A stretch of 18,875 nt of DNA from Oscillospiraceae bacterium (GCA_900752435.1 CAADVD010000049.1:1-18875), one strand, 5' to 3'; counted from the stretch's first letter, positions 6,617-13,870 are shown. Numbers and translations are program-made. The notes: generated by a model from the sequence alone, not told the origin.

Positions 6617-7849
6617 ATGCAATTTGAAGAGAATCTGAAAAAATATGCGGAACTTGTCATTTCTATGGGCGTCAATTTGCAAAAGGGGCAGCAGATGGTA
6701 TTGCGCACTCCCATTGAATGCGCGGATTTTGCTCGTTTGTTGGCTGAAACTGCTTATCAACATGGTGCCAAAGAGGTAATCATTCAGTGGAAAGACGAGC
6801 AGTTTGCCAAAATTAAATACACGTATTCTCTGTTGGAAGTATTTGAAACCATGCCGCGCTGGCAGGCGGATTTTAACAATTCTTATGCAGAAAGCGGTGC
6901 TTGCTTCGTGACTATTGCCGCAGATGATCCGGAATTGCTGGCTGGGGTGGATCCGGCGAAGCTGATTGCCGGAGCAAAGGCGTCGCATGCTGCGTGCAGG
7001 CCCTTTTATGATCGCATTGACTCTGGTGAGCTAGTGTGGAATATCATCTCCGTTCCAACAGCGGCATGGGCGAAAAAGGTGTTTCCGAATTGTTCCAAGG
7101 AGCGAGCGATGGAACAACTTTGGAGTGCCATTTTTAAAGCAGTACGCGTGGATACGCCTGACCCTGTCGCGGCATGGGCACGCCACCGTGACAGTTTTCA
7201 AGCGAAAAAAGATTTTCTTAACGGCAAGCAATTTTGCACGCTTCACTATACCAATTCACTTGGCACGGACCTAACCATTGGAATGCCGGATCATCACGTT
7301 TGGGAAGGCGGCGGTGATGTGGCGCAAAATGGTGTGGAATTTTTCCCGAATATGCCGACGGAAGAAGTGTTTTGCGCACCGCATCGCAACAAAGTCAATG
7401 GCAAGGTTGTAGCTTCCATGCCGCTCAACCACAATGGTAATTTAATCACTAACTTTTCTTTTACCTTTCGGAATGGCGAAATTGTGGATTACAGCGCAGA
7501 AACAGGAGCGGAAATTCTGGAGCACATCTTAAAAACGGACGATGGTTCGCGTCGTTTGGGCGAAGTGGCGCTGGTGCCGAGCCGTTCGCCGATTTCGGAT
7601 ATGAAGATTTTGTTCTATAATACACTGTTTGATGAAAACGCTTCCTGTCATTTGGCTATTGGCAGTGCCTACCAATCCTGTGTACAAGGAGGACTGCGCA
7701 TGAGCAAAGAGGAATTGCTGCAGATTGGACTGAATGATTCGGTGAATCACATCGATTTCATGATTGGAACAGCGGATTTGAAAATTGTTGGCACAGATGC
7801 CGATGGAAAAGAAACAATTGTGTTTGAAGAGGGAAATTGGGCGTTTTAA
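6617..7849 (+). CDS. M29-family aminopeptidase (AmpS/PepS type)
   Basis: This 410-residue cytoplasmic metallo-aminopeptidase releases N-terminal residues from peptides. The length and overall sequence match the M29 family. The metal and catalytic residues known for that family are present in order: Glu250 in PTEEVF, Glu316 in GEVAL, His345, Tyr352 in GSAY, and the His378-Asp380 pair in HIDFMIG. The start ATG follows GAGGAG with 8-nt spacing. The gene is monocistronic, with an extended -10 promoter about 100 bp upstream. No clear terminator follows before the CsoR-family gene's own promoter. Confidence 0.93.
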   Translation: MQFEENLKKYAELVISMGVNLQKGQQMVLRTPIECADFARLLAETAYQHGAKEVIIQWKDEQFAKIKYTYSLLEVFETMPRWQADFNNSYAESGACFVTIAADDPELLAGVDPAKLIAGAKASHAACRPFYDRIDSGELVWNIISVPTAAWAKKVFPNCSKERAMEQLWSAIFKAVRVDTPDPVAAWARHRDSFQAKKDFLNGKQFCTLHYTNSLGTDLTIGMPDHHVWEGGGDVAQNGVEFFPNMPTEEVFCAPHRNKVNGKVVASMPLNHNGNLITNFSFTFRNGEIVDYSAETGAEILEHILKTDDGSRRLGEVALVPSRSPISDMKILFYNTLFDENASCHLAIGSAYQSCVQGGLRMSKEELLQIGLNDSVNHIDFMIGTADLKIVGTDADGKETIVFEEGNWAF

Positions 7850-7910
7850 AATTGAGTTGAAATGCTTCGCCGTCCTTTTTGGATAATAGGGAGCAAATGA
7901 GAATTCATTC

Positions 7911-7940
7911 TTGACAAAATAATGTTAATGTCAGTACAAT
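7911..7940 (+). promoter_or_regulatory. Promoter of the CsoR-family regulator gene
   Basis: TTGACA (7911-7916) and TACAAT (7935-7940) are separated by 18 bp. No TACC/GGTA-type operator like those near the ATPase gene is visible here. Confidence 0.65.
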
Positions 7941-7973
7941 ATTCATATGTTCTGGACGCATGGAGGTGAAAAT

Positions 7974-8249
7974 GTGAGACAATGCATGGATGCGGAAAAT
8001 CTGCATCGCAGATTAAAAAAGATTATTGGGCAGGTACAGGCAATTGATCGAATGGTGGAAGAAGACGTTCCTTGTGAAGATGTGCTTTCACAAATCAACG
8101 CTGCCAAATCTGCGCTTCATAAGGTTGGACAGGTTGTGCTGGAAGGGCACATTAAGCACTGTGTGCGCGATGGTATCGAACATGGTGACGCGGATAAAAC
8201 GATTGAAGGATTTACAAAAGCGGTCGAACGTTTCGCTAATATGAAGTAA
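7974..8249 (+). CDS. CsoR-family metal-sensing transcriptional repressor
   Basis: This 91-residue all-helical protein belongs to the CsoR/RcnR/FrmR family (DUF156), tetrameric repressors released from DNA by metal ions or other ligands. It has the copper-type ligand set of CsoR: Cys34 in VPCEDV, and His59 and Cys63 in GHIKHC, with the typical IIGQVQAIDRM first helix. In RcnR or FrmR types the ligand pattern differs, and in the sulfur sensor CstR the His is Cys, so a Cu(I) sensor is most likely, though the paired pump leaves the metal open. The start is GTG 7974, 7 nt after a perfect GGAGG; an ATG at 7972 is out of frame, and ATG 7986 is a less well-placed alternative. Its likely target is the P1B ATPase gene downstream. 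Confidence 0.9.
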   Translation: MRQCMDAENLHRRLKKIIGQVQAIDRMVEEDVPCEDVLSQINAAKSALHKVGQVVLEGHIKHCVRDGIEHGDADKTIEGFTKAVERFANMK

Positions 8250-8287
8250 AGAGTTGAAAAAACAGGCATAATACTGTATTGACACCC

Positions 8288-8305
8288 GTACCGAAGCGTT
8301 GGTAC
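8288..8305. promoter_or_regulatory. GTACC-N8-GGTAC palindrome, candidate CsoR-type operator
   Basis: GTACC (8288-8292) and GGTAC (8301-8305) flank 8 nt, which resembles the TACC/GGTA inverted half-sites bound by several CsoR-like repressors. It lies about 40 nt after the regulator stop codon, far from the ATPase promoter, so its role is uncertain. Confidence 0.35.
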
Positions 8306-8361
8306 AGGTACTTATTATCGGCTTTATACGGGCGCATTTGAATTGGAATAGAAATAGAAAT

Positions 8362-8402
8362 AAAACAGCGGTAGGGAGAGGTTTTCTCCTTGCCGCTGTT
8401 TT
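8362..8402 (+). terminator. Probable terminator of the CsoR-family gene
   Basis: A perfect 10-bp stem (8362-8371 with 8393-8402) encloses a smaller GGAG/CTCC pairing, and the T-rich sequence TTTTCTCGATTTTTT spans its end. It separates the regulator transcript from the ATPase promoter. Confidence 0.6.
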
Positions 8403-8546
8403 CTCGATTTTTTGAAAAACCAAGTAACCAATATTTATGTGCTGTACATCATGTGACACTTGGCGTGTGTCGGAGACCGACATCAATTCTTGTAAACTTT
8501 CTGATAGAGCGCATTAAAGGTTGTACCCAATTATCTTCCTTTTTAC

Positions 8547-8575
8547 TTGACAACACATACCCGTATATGTATAAT
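8547..8575 (+). promoter_or_regulatory. Consensus sigma-A promoter of the P-type ATPase gene
   Basis: TTGACA (8547-8552), 17 bp, TATAAT (8570-8575): a perfect match to the vegetative consensus. Such a strong promoter on a metal pump gene normally needs tight repression, consistent with the palindrome that covers its -10 box. Confidence 0.9.
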
Positions 8576-8585
8576 GTACATATAC
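8563..8585. promoter_or_regulatory. Palindromic operator overlapping the ATPase -10 box
   Basis: GTATATGTA (8563-8571) and TACATATAC (8577-8585) form a perfect 9-bp inverted repeat with a 5-bp centre that includes most of the -10 box. Its position is that of a repressor site. A second, partly overlapping ATACC-N6-GGTAT element (8582-8597) lies just downstream, around the likely transcription start. Confidence 0.7.
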
Positions 8586-8617
8586 CTCTTATGGTATGTA
8601 GTTTAAAGGAGGTTGCT

Positions 8618-10507
8618 ATGAAACGTTTTGCAGAAAGATTAGAGGGTATTATGGAATTGGGAGGGACAAAAAAGGACATTGTTCTATTGATCATTTCGGG
8701 TACAGCGTTGCTGATCAGCATTTTTGATTTCATTCCTTTGCCTTTTGATGCAGCATGGATCGCTATCATACTGTGCGGAATTCCAATTATTTTGGAAGCA
8801 GTCATCGGTTTGATTACGTCTTTTGACATCAAGGCGGATGTGCTTGTTTCACTTGCGTTGATCGCCTCTATTTGCATTGGCGAGGATTTTGCGGCAGGAG
8901 AAGTTGCTTTCATTATGCAGTTGGGTGCTTTGCTTGAGGATTTAACTGTAGCAAAAGCAAGAGCTGGAATTGAAAAGCTTGTTCACCTTACCCCGCAGAC
9001 AGCAAGGATAATGACCAGTACAGGAGAACAAATTGTTCCTGCTGAACAAGTCCAAGTGGGCGATGTTCTTCGTGTTTTACCGGGGGAAAGCATTCCCGTG
9101 GACGGTGTGATTACTTCTGGGCAGACTTCTGTCAATCAAGCAGTCATGACGGGGGAATCGCTTCCAGTAGATAAAACAGTTGGGGATGAAGTCGCAAGCG
9201 GTACTGTCAATCAATTTGGCGCGTTTGAAATGAAAGCTACCAAAGTAGGCGAAGACAGCTCGATTCAGCGGATGATTCAGCTCGTACAGTCTGCGGATGC
9301 GGGCAAAGCCAAAATAGTCAGTATAGCTGACCGATGGGCGACATGGATTGTGGTAATCGCTTTATCAGCGGCACTTCTGACTTGGATTGTTTCAGGAGAA
9401 CTCATTCGTGCCGTTACCATTTTGGTGGTATTCTGTCCTTGTGCTTTGGTATTGGCTACCCCTACTGCGATTATGGCGGCAATCGGAAATGCGACCAAGC
9501 ATGGATTTCTTGTACGGGAAGGCGATGCTTTGGAGAGGTTGGCGGGAGTTCACAAAATTGCTTTCGATAAGACAGGCACATTGACTTACGGTACACCGCA
9601 AGTGACCGCCATAAAAAGCACACAGCCGGACTATTCGGAGGAGACGGTTTATTCTTTGGCAGCCTCTGCGGAGCAATTTTCAGAGCATCCATTGGGCAAA
9701 GCAATTGTTCGCTGTTATAAGCAAACATCGACCGATTGTATCATGCCGTCCGAGCAGTTTCAGATGATACCGGGGCGCGGAGTTTCGGCAGTAATTAGCG
9801 GCAAGAGAGTTTTTGCAGGCAACCAAGAAATGATGGCTGAGTATCATATTGATTTCAGTGATTCTGTACTGTCGGAGATGAAACGATATCAGATGCAGGG
9901 CAGCACTGTCATTTGTGTGGCGGCCAGTCAGCTTTTGATTGGCTATCTTGTGCTTTCAGATACCATTCGTTCGGAAAGTATCGGGATGATTGACAGTTTA
10001 ACAGCTTTGGGAGTTCAACCCGTTTTGCTGACAGGCGACCACGAAAATGCTGCGCACGCAATTGCAAAGCAGCTTCGTATTAGTGAAGTACATGCAAATT
10101 GTCTTCCGGAAGACAAACTCAACTGGATTGACCGCTATCAGCAGAAAAAGGAATCTATCTGTATGATTGGCGATGGTGTAAACGATGCGCCGGCGTTAAA
10201 AAAAGCGAATGTAGGAATTGCTATGGGTGGTATCGGAAGTGATATTGCGGTAGATGCCGCAGATATTGCTCTTGTCGATGATGAAGTAAAGGAATTGCCA
10301 CATTTGCTGGCATTGTCCAAACGAATGATGCGCACGATTACCTATAATTTAACTTTTTCAATGGGATTAAATCTTCTTGCAATTATTCTAGCAATTACGG
10401 GAATTTTGAATCCTGTTGTTGGAGCGCTGGTACATAATGCAGGTTCGGTGCTTGTTATTATGAACTCAGCATTATTATTGAAATGGAGGAAAAAAGATGA
10501 TTTTTAA
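8618..10507 (+). CDS. Heavy-metal translocating P1B-type ATPase
   Basis: This 629-residue pump exports a soft metal ion across the cytoplasmic membrane at the cost of ATP. It has the actuator motif TGES (178-181), the membrane CPC metal site (273-275), the phosphorylation motif DKTGT (317-321), the P1B signature SEHPLG (355-360) and the hinge GDGVND (518-523). There is no N-terminal heavy-metal-associated domain; only a short basic helix precedes the first membrane spans. The last span has HNAGS...NSALLL (606-620), unlike the typical Cu-pump YNN/MxxSS pattern and lacking the Asp of ZntA-type pumps, so the metal cannot be fixed from sequence. ATG 8618 follows a perfect AAAGGAGG; the upstream in-frame extension runs through promoter and terminator and is rejected. 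The last 11 nt overlap the next small gene. Confidence 0.93.
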   Translation: MKRFAERLEGIMELGGTKKDIVLLIISGTALLISIFDFIPLPFDAAWIAIILCGIPIILEAVIGLITSFDIKADVLVSLALIASICIGEDFAAGEVAFIMQLGALLEDLTVAKARAGIEKLVHLTPQTARIMTSTGEQIVPAEQVQVGDVLRVLPGESIPVDGVITSGQTSVNQAVMTGESLPVDKTVGDEVASGTVNQFGAFEMKATKVGEDSSIQRMIQLVQSADAGKAKIVSIADRWATWIVVIALSAALLTWIVSGELIRAVTILVVFCPCALVLATPTAIMAAIGNATKHGFLVREGDALERLAGVHKIAFDKTGTLTYGTPQVTAIKSTQPDYSEETVYSLAASAEQFSEHPLGKAIVRCYKQTSTDCIMPSEQFQMIPGRGVSAVISGKRVFAGNQEMMAEYHIDFSDSVLSEMKRYQMQGSTVICVAASQLLIGYLVLSDTIRSESIGMIDSLTALGVQPVLLTGDHENAAHAIAKQLRISEVHANCLPEDKLNWIDRYQQKKESICMIGDGVNDAPALKKANVGIAMGGIGSDIAVDAADIALVDDEVKELPHLLALSKRMMRTITYNLTFSMGLNLLAIILAITGILNPVVGALVHNAGSVLVIMNSALLLKWRKKDDF

Positions 10508-10673
10508 TGTGATTGGTTTGTTAATTGGTGTACTGATTTCGGGTGCAGGTATTTATTATCTGCTGAAAGAAAAAGAGGATCGCGAATCCTGTAAAATTTA
10601 TGGCATTACAAGTGGTGTTGGAGTAGTCATTGTGATTGGCATCATCATTAAGCTGATTGTTGAAATGGGATAA
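10497..10673 (+). CDS. 58-residue small membrane protein, overlapping the ATPase gene
   Basis: This is an unrecognised small protein of 58 residues with two hydrophobic segments (about 3-23 and 37-55) joined by a charged loop KEKEDRESCK. It starts at ATG 10497, 6 nt after GGAGGA (10485-10490), and overlaps the end of the ATPase gene by 11 nt in another frame, so the two are almost certainly translationally coupled. A strong terminator follows. The single loop Cys and the coupling suggest an accessory subunit or regulator of the pump, but no family is recognised and the function is inference only. Confidence 0.75.
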   Translation: MIFNVIGLLIGVLISGAGIYYLLKEKEDRESCKIYGITSGVGVVIVIGIIIKLIVEMG

Positions 10674-10720
10674 ATAAACAGAAAACGGTGCAATTTGAAC
10701 TACACCGTTTTCTGTTTATT
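10673..10720. terminator. Strong bidirectional terminator
   Basis: A perfect 18-bp stem (10673-10690 with 10703-10720) with a 12-nt loop begins at the last base of the 58-aa gene. The A/T-rich outer stem provides T-rich ends in both directions. It separates the metal cassette from the convergent uppP gene. Confidence 0.8.
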
Positions 10721-10764
10721 ATAATTTGATTAAATTGATACTCATAGAAAATTGTTCTGTGAAA

Positions 10765-11604
10765 TTATGCCAGACTATATCCAAAGATGATTCCATAGAG
10801 AATAACGAAGATACCCAGAACGATTCGATAATAACCAAAGACCTTGAAGTCGTGTTTTTTCACGAAATTCATCAGGAACTTAATGACCACAATGGAGACA
10901 ACGAATGCCACTACCATGCCGAGAAGCAGCGCAATGACCTCAGTTGCGGTGTAATGCAATCCGAATTTTACGAGCTTGAGCAAGCTTGCTCCAAACATGG
11001 TTGGGATTGCAAGATAGAACGAGAATTCGGCTGCCAGCGGACGGGAACAGCCCAAAATAATAGCGCCAAGAATGGTTGCGCCAGAACGTGAAGTACCCGG
11101 AACCATGGCCAAAACTTGAAAAACGCCAATGAATGCAGCAGTTTTGAAGGAAAGCTGACCAATGGTATTGACACGCGGTTTCAAATTCTTATTGCGGTTT
11201 TCCATGACAATGAACAGGATACCGTATAGGATCAGCATGGCCGCAACCACGGATGAATTGAGAAGATGCTCTTCCATCCAGTCATTCAAGGGAAGCCCAA
11301 TGATAATGGATGGGATAGTAGCAATCAAAACCTTGACCCAAAGGCGCATAGTTTTTGTATTGATGTAATAGTCTTCTTTTTTTGTGGTAAACGGCCATAG
11401 CTTTTTCCAATAAAGCACTACAACAGCCATAATGGCGCCAAGTTGAATCACGACCATGAACATATCCTTAAAATCTTTGGACAGATCCAGCCCGAAAAAT
11501 TCGTCGAATAAAATCAAATGGCCGGTACTACTGATGGGAAGCCATTCGGTGATACCCTCCACAATACCGTAGAAAATAATCTTGATTACTTGTAAGAAAT
11601 CCAT
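10765..11604 (-). CDS. uppP: Undecaprenyl-diphosphatase (BacA/UppP)
   Basis: This integral membrane phosphatase recycles undecaprenyl diphosphate to the monophosphate carrier used for peptidoglycan and wall polymer synthesis; overproduction gives bacitracin resistance in other species. The 279 residues match the family. The active-site motif EGITEWLPISSTGHL (from Glu16) holds Glu16, Glu20, Ser26 and His29, and the second motif PGTSRSGAT holds Arg173. Several hydrophobic spans follow. The start ATG is preceded on the minus strand by GAAGGAAAAG. The promoter is a perfect consensus on the minus strand. The gene is monocistronic, divergent from the DUF3783 gene. Confidence 0.96.
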   Translation of the reverse strand: MDFLQVIKIIFYGIVEGITEWLPISSTGHLILFDEFFGLDLSKDFKDMFMVVIQLGAIMAVVVLYWKKLWPFTTKKEDYYINTKTMRLWVKVLIATIPSIIIGLPLNDWMEEHLLNSSVVAAMLILYGILFIVMENRNKNLKPRVNTIGQLSFKTAAFIGVFQVLAMVPGTSRSGATILGAIILGCSRPLAAEFSFYLAIPTMFGASLLKLVKFGLHYTATEVIALLLGMVVAFVVSIVVIKFLMNFVKKHDFKVFGYYRIVLGIFVILYGIIFGYSLA

Positions 11605-11661
11605 TCTTTTCCTTCTCTCAATTTCATATTTGGTTTATTCTATGAATCGTATGCGGTTTTT

Positions 11662-11690
11662 ATTATATCGAATAGGGGAGGTATTGTCAA
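11662..11690 (-). promoter_or_regulatory. Consensus promoter of uppP
   Basis: On the minus strand TTGACA (plus 11685-11690) and TATAAT (plus 11662-11667) are exactly 17 bp apart, a perfect vegetative promoter. Confidence 0.85.
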
Positions 11691-11758
11691 AGAAAATGCA
11701 AAATTTTTAGATTTTTTTAAGTTTTGAGAGAAATGGTCGTGTGAACAATGCAAAACTA

Positions 11759-11767
11759 TGCTATAAT
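11759..11767 (+). promoter_or_regulatory. Extended -10 promoter of the DUF3783 gene
   Basis: TG-C-TATAAT (11759-11767) is an extended -10 element 30 nt before the start codon. The -35 region (TGTGAA at 11740-11745, 16-bp spacing) is weak. Confidence 0.65.
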
Positions 11768-11797
11768 AAAGAAAAAATTAAGCAGGAGGGGATCGCC

Positions 11798-12190
11798 ATG
11801 AAAGCGCGAGTTGCGAAAGAAAAAGAATTGGTGCTGTTGTACCATTTTGAACAAAGTGAACGGGGAAACCAGATTAAAGAGGTGCTCTCTCAATTAGGTG
11901 TGGAATGGAGAGTGATTTTGCCGGAAGAGTTGGAACAGACGCTGGGCTGGTGCGCGGGCTTACATGGATTTGCCAGACGGCCAGATGCGGAAACCCCGAC
12001 AGAAATTCAAGAAGAGATGATGGTATTTCATGGATTAACGAGCAAGCGGTTAGAAACGCTGCTGGCTGCATTTCGGCAGAAAAAAATAGCAAAGGTAGAG
12101 TTAAAGGCTGTGATTACAGGAACCAATCAAAGTTGGACGTGGAGACAGCTGTATGAGGAGCTTTGCAAAGAACGAAGTGCCGTGGGATAG
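11798..12190 (+). CDS. DUF3783 domain-containing protein
   Basis: This 130-residue soluble protein of unknown function starts with a beta strand (ELVLLYHF), has a central region ending in EEMMVFHGL, and closes with the DUF3783 hallmark: a helix (LLAAFRQ), then VELKAVITGTNQSW (about 107-120) and a final helix. The arrangement resembles a small alpha/beta fold. ATG 11798 follows AGGAGGGG with 6 to 7 nt spacing; the in-frame TTG/GTG-type upstream extension overlaps the promoter and is rejected. It is divergent from uppP and convergent with sigG, and neither neighbour gives a clear functional hint. Confidence 0.75.
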   Translation: MKARVAKEKELVLLYHFEQSERGNQIKEVLSQLGVEWRVILPEELEQTLGWCAGLHGFARRPDAETPTEIQEEMMVFHGLTSKRLETLLAAFRQKKIAKVELKAVITGTNQSWTWRQLYEELCKERSAVG

Positions 12191-12250
12191 CTGGCAATGG
12201 AGTATGTACCGTGCAGCGAATGAACTGCGGATTGGATTCCTAAATAATAG

Positions 12251-12288
12251 AAACCCGCCCAGAGTTACAGTGATTTCTGGGCGGGTTT
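12251..12288. terminator. Bidirectional terminator between the DUF3783 gene and sigG
   Basis: A perfect 13-bp GC-rich stem (12251-12263 with 12276-12288) with a 12-nt loop. T-rich sequence follows on both strands. It ends 12 nt before the sigG stop codon. Confidence 0.85.
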
Positions 12289-12300
12289 CCTTAAATATTA

Positions 12301-13071
12301 CTACATTTGCGCTTTGATGCGGTTGAGAACTCCTTTTTCCAATCGGCTCACTTGCGCTTGGCTGATACCGATTTCTTCGGCAACTTCTACTTGTGTTTTT
12401 CCTTGAAAAAAGCGTAAAGACAAGATGTTTTTTTCGCGCTCATTGAGATTGTTGAGCGCTTCCTTGAGCATGATTTCACCCAGCCAATCGTTGTCATCGC
12501 TTTTGTCACCCACTTGGTCCATCACATAAATGGTGTCTCCGCCATCGGAATAGACCGGCTCATACAAGGAAACAGGGTCTACGATGGCTTCCAATGCCAT
12601 TACAACGGCCGCTTTTTTCATGTCCAGTTCGTTTGCAATTTCCTCAATGGTTGGCTCACGGTTAAGCTTTTTCGTTAGATCTTCCTTGGCGTGCATCGCT
12701 TTGTAGGCCGTGTCCTTTAGGGAACGGCTGACACGTACCGCATTGTAATCTCGTAAATATCGCCGCAGTTCTCCAATAATCATCGGAACGGCATACGTAG
12801 AAAACTTGACGCCCACCGTAACATCAAAATTGTCAATGGCCTTCATTAACCCAATACAACCCACTTGAAACAAATCATCCATATTTTCACCGCGATTGCT
12901 GAAACGTTGGATTACGCTCAGAACGAGTTTCAAATTGCCATTGATCAGTTTTTCTCTGGCAGTGGGGTCGCCATTATGCATTTGCTGAAGATATTCCATC
13001 TTTTCTTTTTCTTTAAGAACTTTTAGTTTTGCGGTGTTGATTCCACAAATTTCCACTTTGTTTGTTTGCAT
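12301..13071 (-). CDS. sigG: RNA polymerase sporulation sigma factor SigG
   Basis: Sigma-G directs late gene expression in the developing forespore. The 256 residues match the family. The N-terminus NKVEICGINTAKL is the sigma-G signature, followed by region 2 (NGNLKLVLSVIQRF, DDLFQVGCIGLMKAIDNFD, KFSTYAVPMIIGELRRYLRD) and a region 4 helix-turn-helix ending EVAEEIGISQAQVSRLEK. The start ATG follows GAGGAT. In Bacillus and many clostridia sigG sits next to spoIIGA and sigE; here it stands alone between a DUF3783 gene and a VanZ-like gene. A promoter of the forespore type lies upstream, fitting the known control by sigma-F and self-activation. Confidence 0.95.
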   Translation of the reverse strand: MQTNKVEICGINTAKLKVLKEKEKMEYLQQMHNGDPTAREKLINGNLKLVLSVIQRFSNRGENMDDLFQVGCIGLMKAIDNFDVTVGVKFSTYAVPMIIGELRRYLRDYNAVRVSRSLKDTAYKAMHAKEDLTKKLNREPTIEEIANELDMKKAAVVMALEAIVDPVSLYEPVYSDGGDTIYVMDQVGDKSDDNDWLGEIMLKEALNNLNEREKNILSLRFFQGKTQVEVAEEIGISQAQVSRLEKGVLNRIKAQM

Positions 13072-13106
13072 TGTTCATCCTCACAGTGCGTTCAATTTCG
13101 TAACTA

Positions 13107-13136
13107 CAGTATGGGAAGCTTTTGGAGGGAACATGC
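13107..13136 (-). promoter_or_regulatory. Sigma-F/sigma-G type promoter of sigG
   Basis: On the minus strand GCATG (plus 13132-13136) and CATACTG (plus 13107-13113) are separated by 18 bp. This fits the forespore consensus GMATR-N18-CATNMTA in the full -35 and in 6 of 7 bases of the -10. It lies about 35 bp before the sigG start codon. Confidence 0.6.
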
Positions 13137-13181
13137 AATTGGCAAAAATAGGATAATTTAGAAAAGTTCAAATTTCGTTTC

Positions 13182-13210
13182 TTGATAATTATTAAGAGCT
13201 ATGTTACACT
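13182..13210 (+). promoter_or_regulatory. Promoter of the VanZ-like gene
   Basis: TTGATA (13182-13187) and TACACT (13205-13210) are 17 bp apart, with a TG one base before the -10, as in extended promoters. Confidence 0.6.
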
Positions 13211-13245
13211 GAAAACAGAGTTGGGCAGATAGGGGTGAATATACA

Positions 13246-13716
13246 CTGGAAAAAAATAAACTATTTTGGGTGTTGTCGGTACTGACTTTGGTATGGATTT
13301 TATTTATTTTCAGCAATTCCATGCAAATCGCAGAGGACTCATCCGAAGCAAGCGCTGGCATTGTCGAATGGCTCATGGGGATTTTAAAGCGTTATTCCAT
13401 TTCACTCAATCTGGATTTTTTGACGTTTGTAGTGCGCAAATGTGCGCATTTTACCGAGTATTTGGTGCTGGGGGCATTGACTTCTGCAACGGTGCAGATT
13501 CGGAAACAGAACATTTCATCAAGAATTATTCGCATTTTGTTCACAATTATGACTGTTGCCTTGTGCGATGAAACCATTCAGCTTTTTACCGATGGGCGTT
13601 CTTCGGAAGTGCGCGATGTCTGGATTGATGTAGCGGGAGGGATAACTGGATTACTGTTGGCGGCATTGATAGCTTGGGTGAACGGACGGCTGCGGCAAAA
13701 GAAGCAAAGAGCGTGA
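13246..13716 (+). CDS. VanZ-family membrane protein
   Basis: This 156-residue membrane protein belongs to the VanZ-like family, whose founding member gives low-level teicoplanin resistance; the role of most members is unknown. It has a first span (WVLSVLTLVWILFIF), the early FSNS motif, the CAHFTEY segment, and the conserved C-terminal block DETIQLFTDGRSSEVRDVWIDVAGGITG (ends about residue 137), followed by a last span and a basic tail. No ATG begins the frame. CTG 13246 lies 7 nt after AGGGGTGA and adds the expected lead EKNKLFW before the first span, while GTG 13270 has no ribosome binding site and would cut into that span. I therefore place the start at CTG. Alternative: the GTG start with a 148-residue product. 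Confidence 0.82.
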   Translation: MEKNKLFWVLSVLTLVWILFIFSNSMQIAEDSSEASAGIVEWLMGILKRYSISLNLDFLTFVVRKCAHFTEYLVLGALTSATVQIRKQNISSRIIRILFTIMTVALCDETIQLFTDGRSSEVRDVWIDVAGGITGLLLAALIAWVNGRLRQKKQRA

Positions 13717-13791
13717 GAATCAAACTGTTTTCGTATTTGACAAGGGCAAAGCCTAAATTATGAATGAATGTTAAATTTGTTTCTTCGGCCA

Positions 13792-13820
13792 TTGAAAAGG
13801 AAATTGGAATCGTGTATAAT
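13792..13820 (+). promoter_or_regulatory. Promoter of yajC
   Basis: TTGAAA (13792-13797) and TATAAT (13815-13820) are 17 bp apart, 50 nt before the yajC start codon. Confidence 0.8.
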
Positions 13821-13870
13821 ATTGTTGTACGCATTCCGTGTGCGAAAAATGATTGTTGGAGGTGTTTGTT

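Larger units (their letters stand above)
8250..8617. other. Intergenic region between the CsoR-family and ATPase genes
   Basis: This 368-bp region without a gene contains a GTACC-N8-GGTAC palindrome (8288-8305), a terminator-like hairpin (8362-8402), small inverted repeats (GACAC/GTGTC at 8455-8471, TGTCGG/CCGACA at 8468-8482), and the ATPase promoter with two more palindromes. A TTGACA at 8279-8284 has no good -10 at 17 to 18 bp. One frame is open for about 45 codons after 8281 but has no start codon or ribosome binding site and resembles nothing I recognise. Confidence 0.5.

Noticed and set aside
8281..8408. Stop-free stretch of about 45 codons that looked like a gene remnant
   Set aside because: No start codon, no ribosome binding site and no family I can name; the length is within chance expectation, and the stretch overlaps the palindrome and the terminator hairpin.
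8390..8617. In-frame upstream extension of the P-type ATPase
   Set aside because: It would start inside a terminator hairpin and run through a perfect consensus promoter and palindromes; ATG 8618 has a perfect ribosome binding site and begins where the protein becomes recognisable.
10726..11091. Plus-strand frame of 121 codons opposite uppP
   Set aside because: It lies antisense to a certain gene, has no ribosome binding site and has a low-complexity, unlikely composition.
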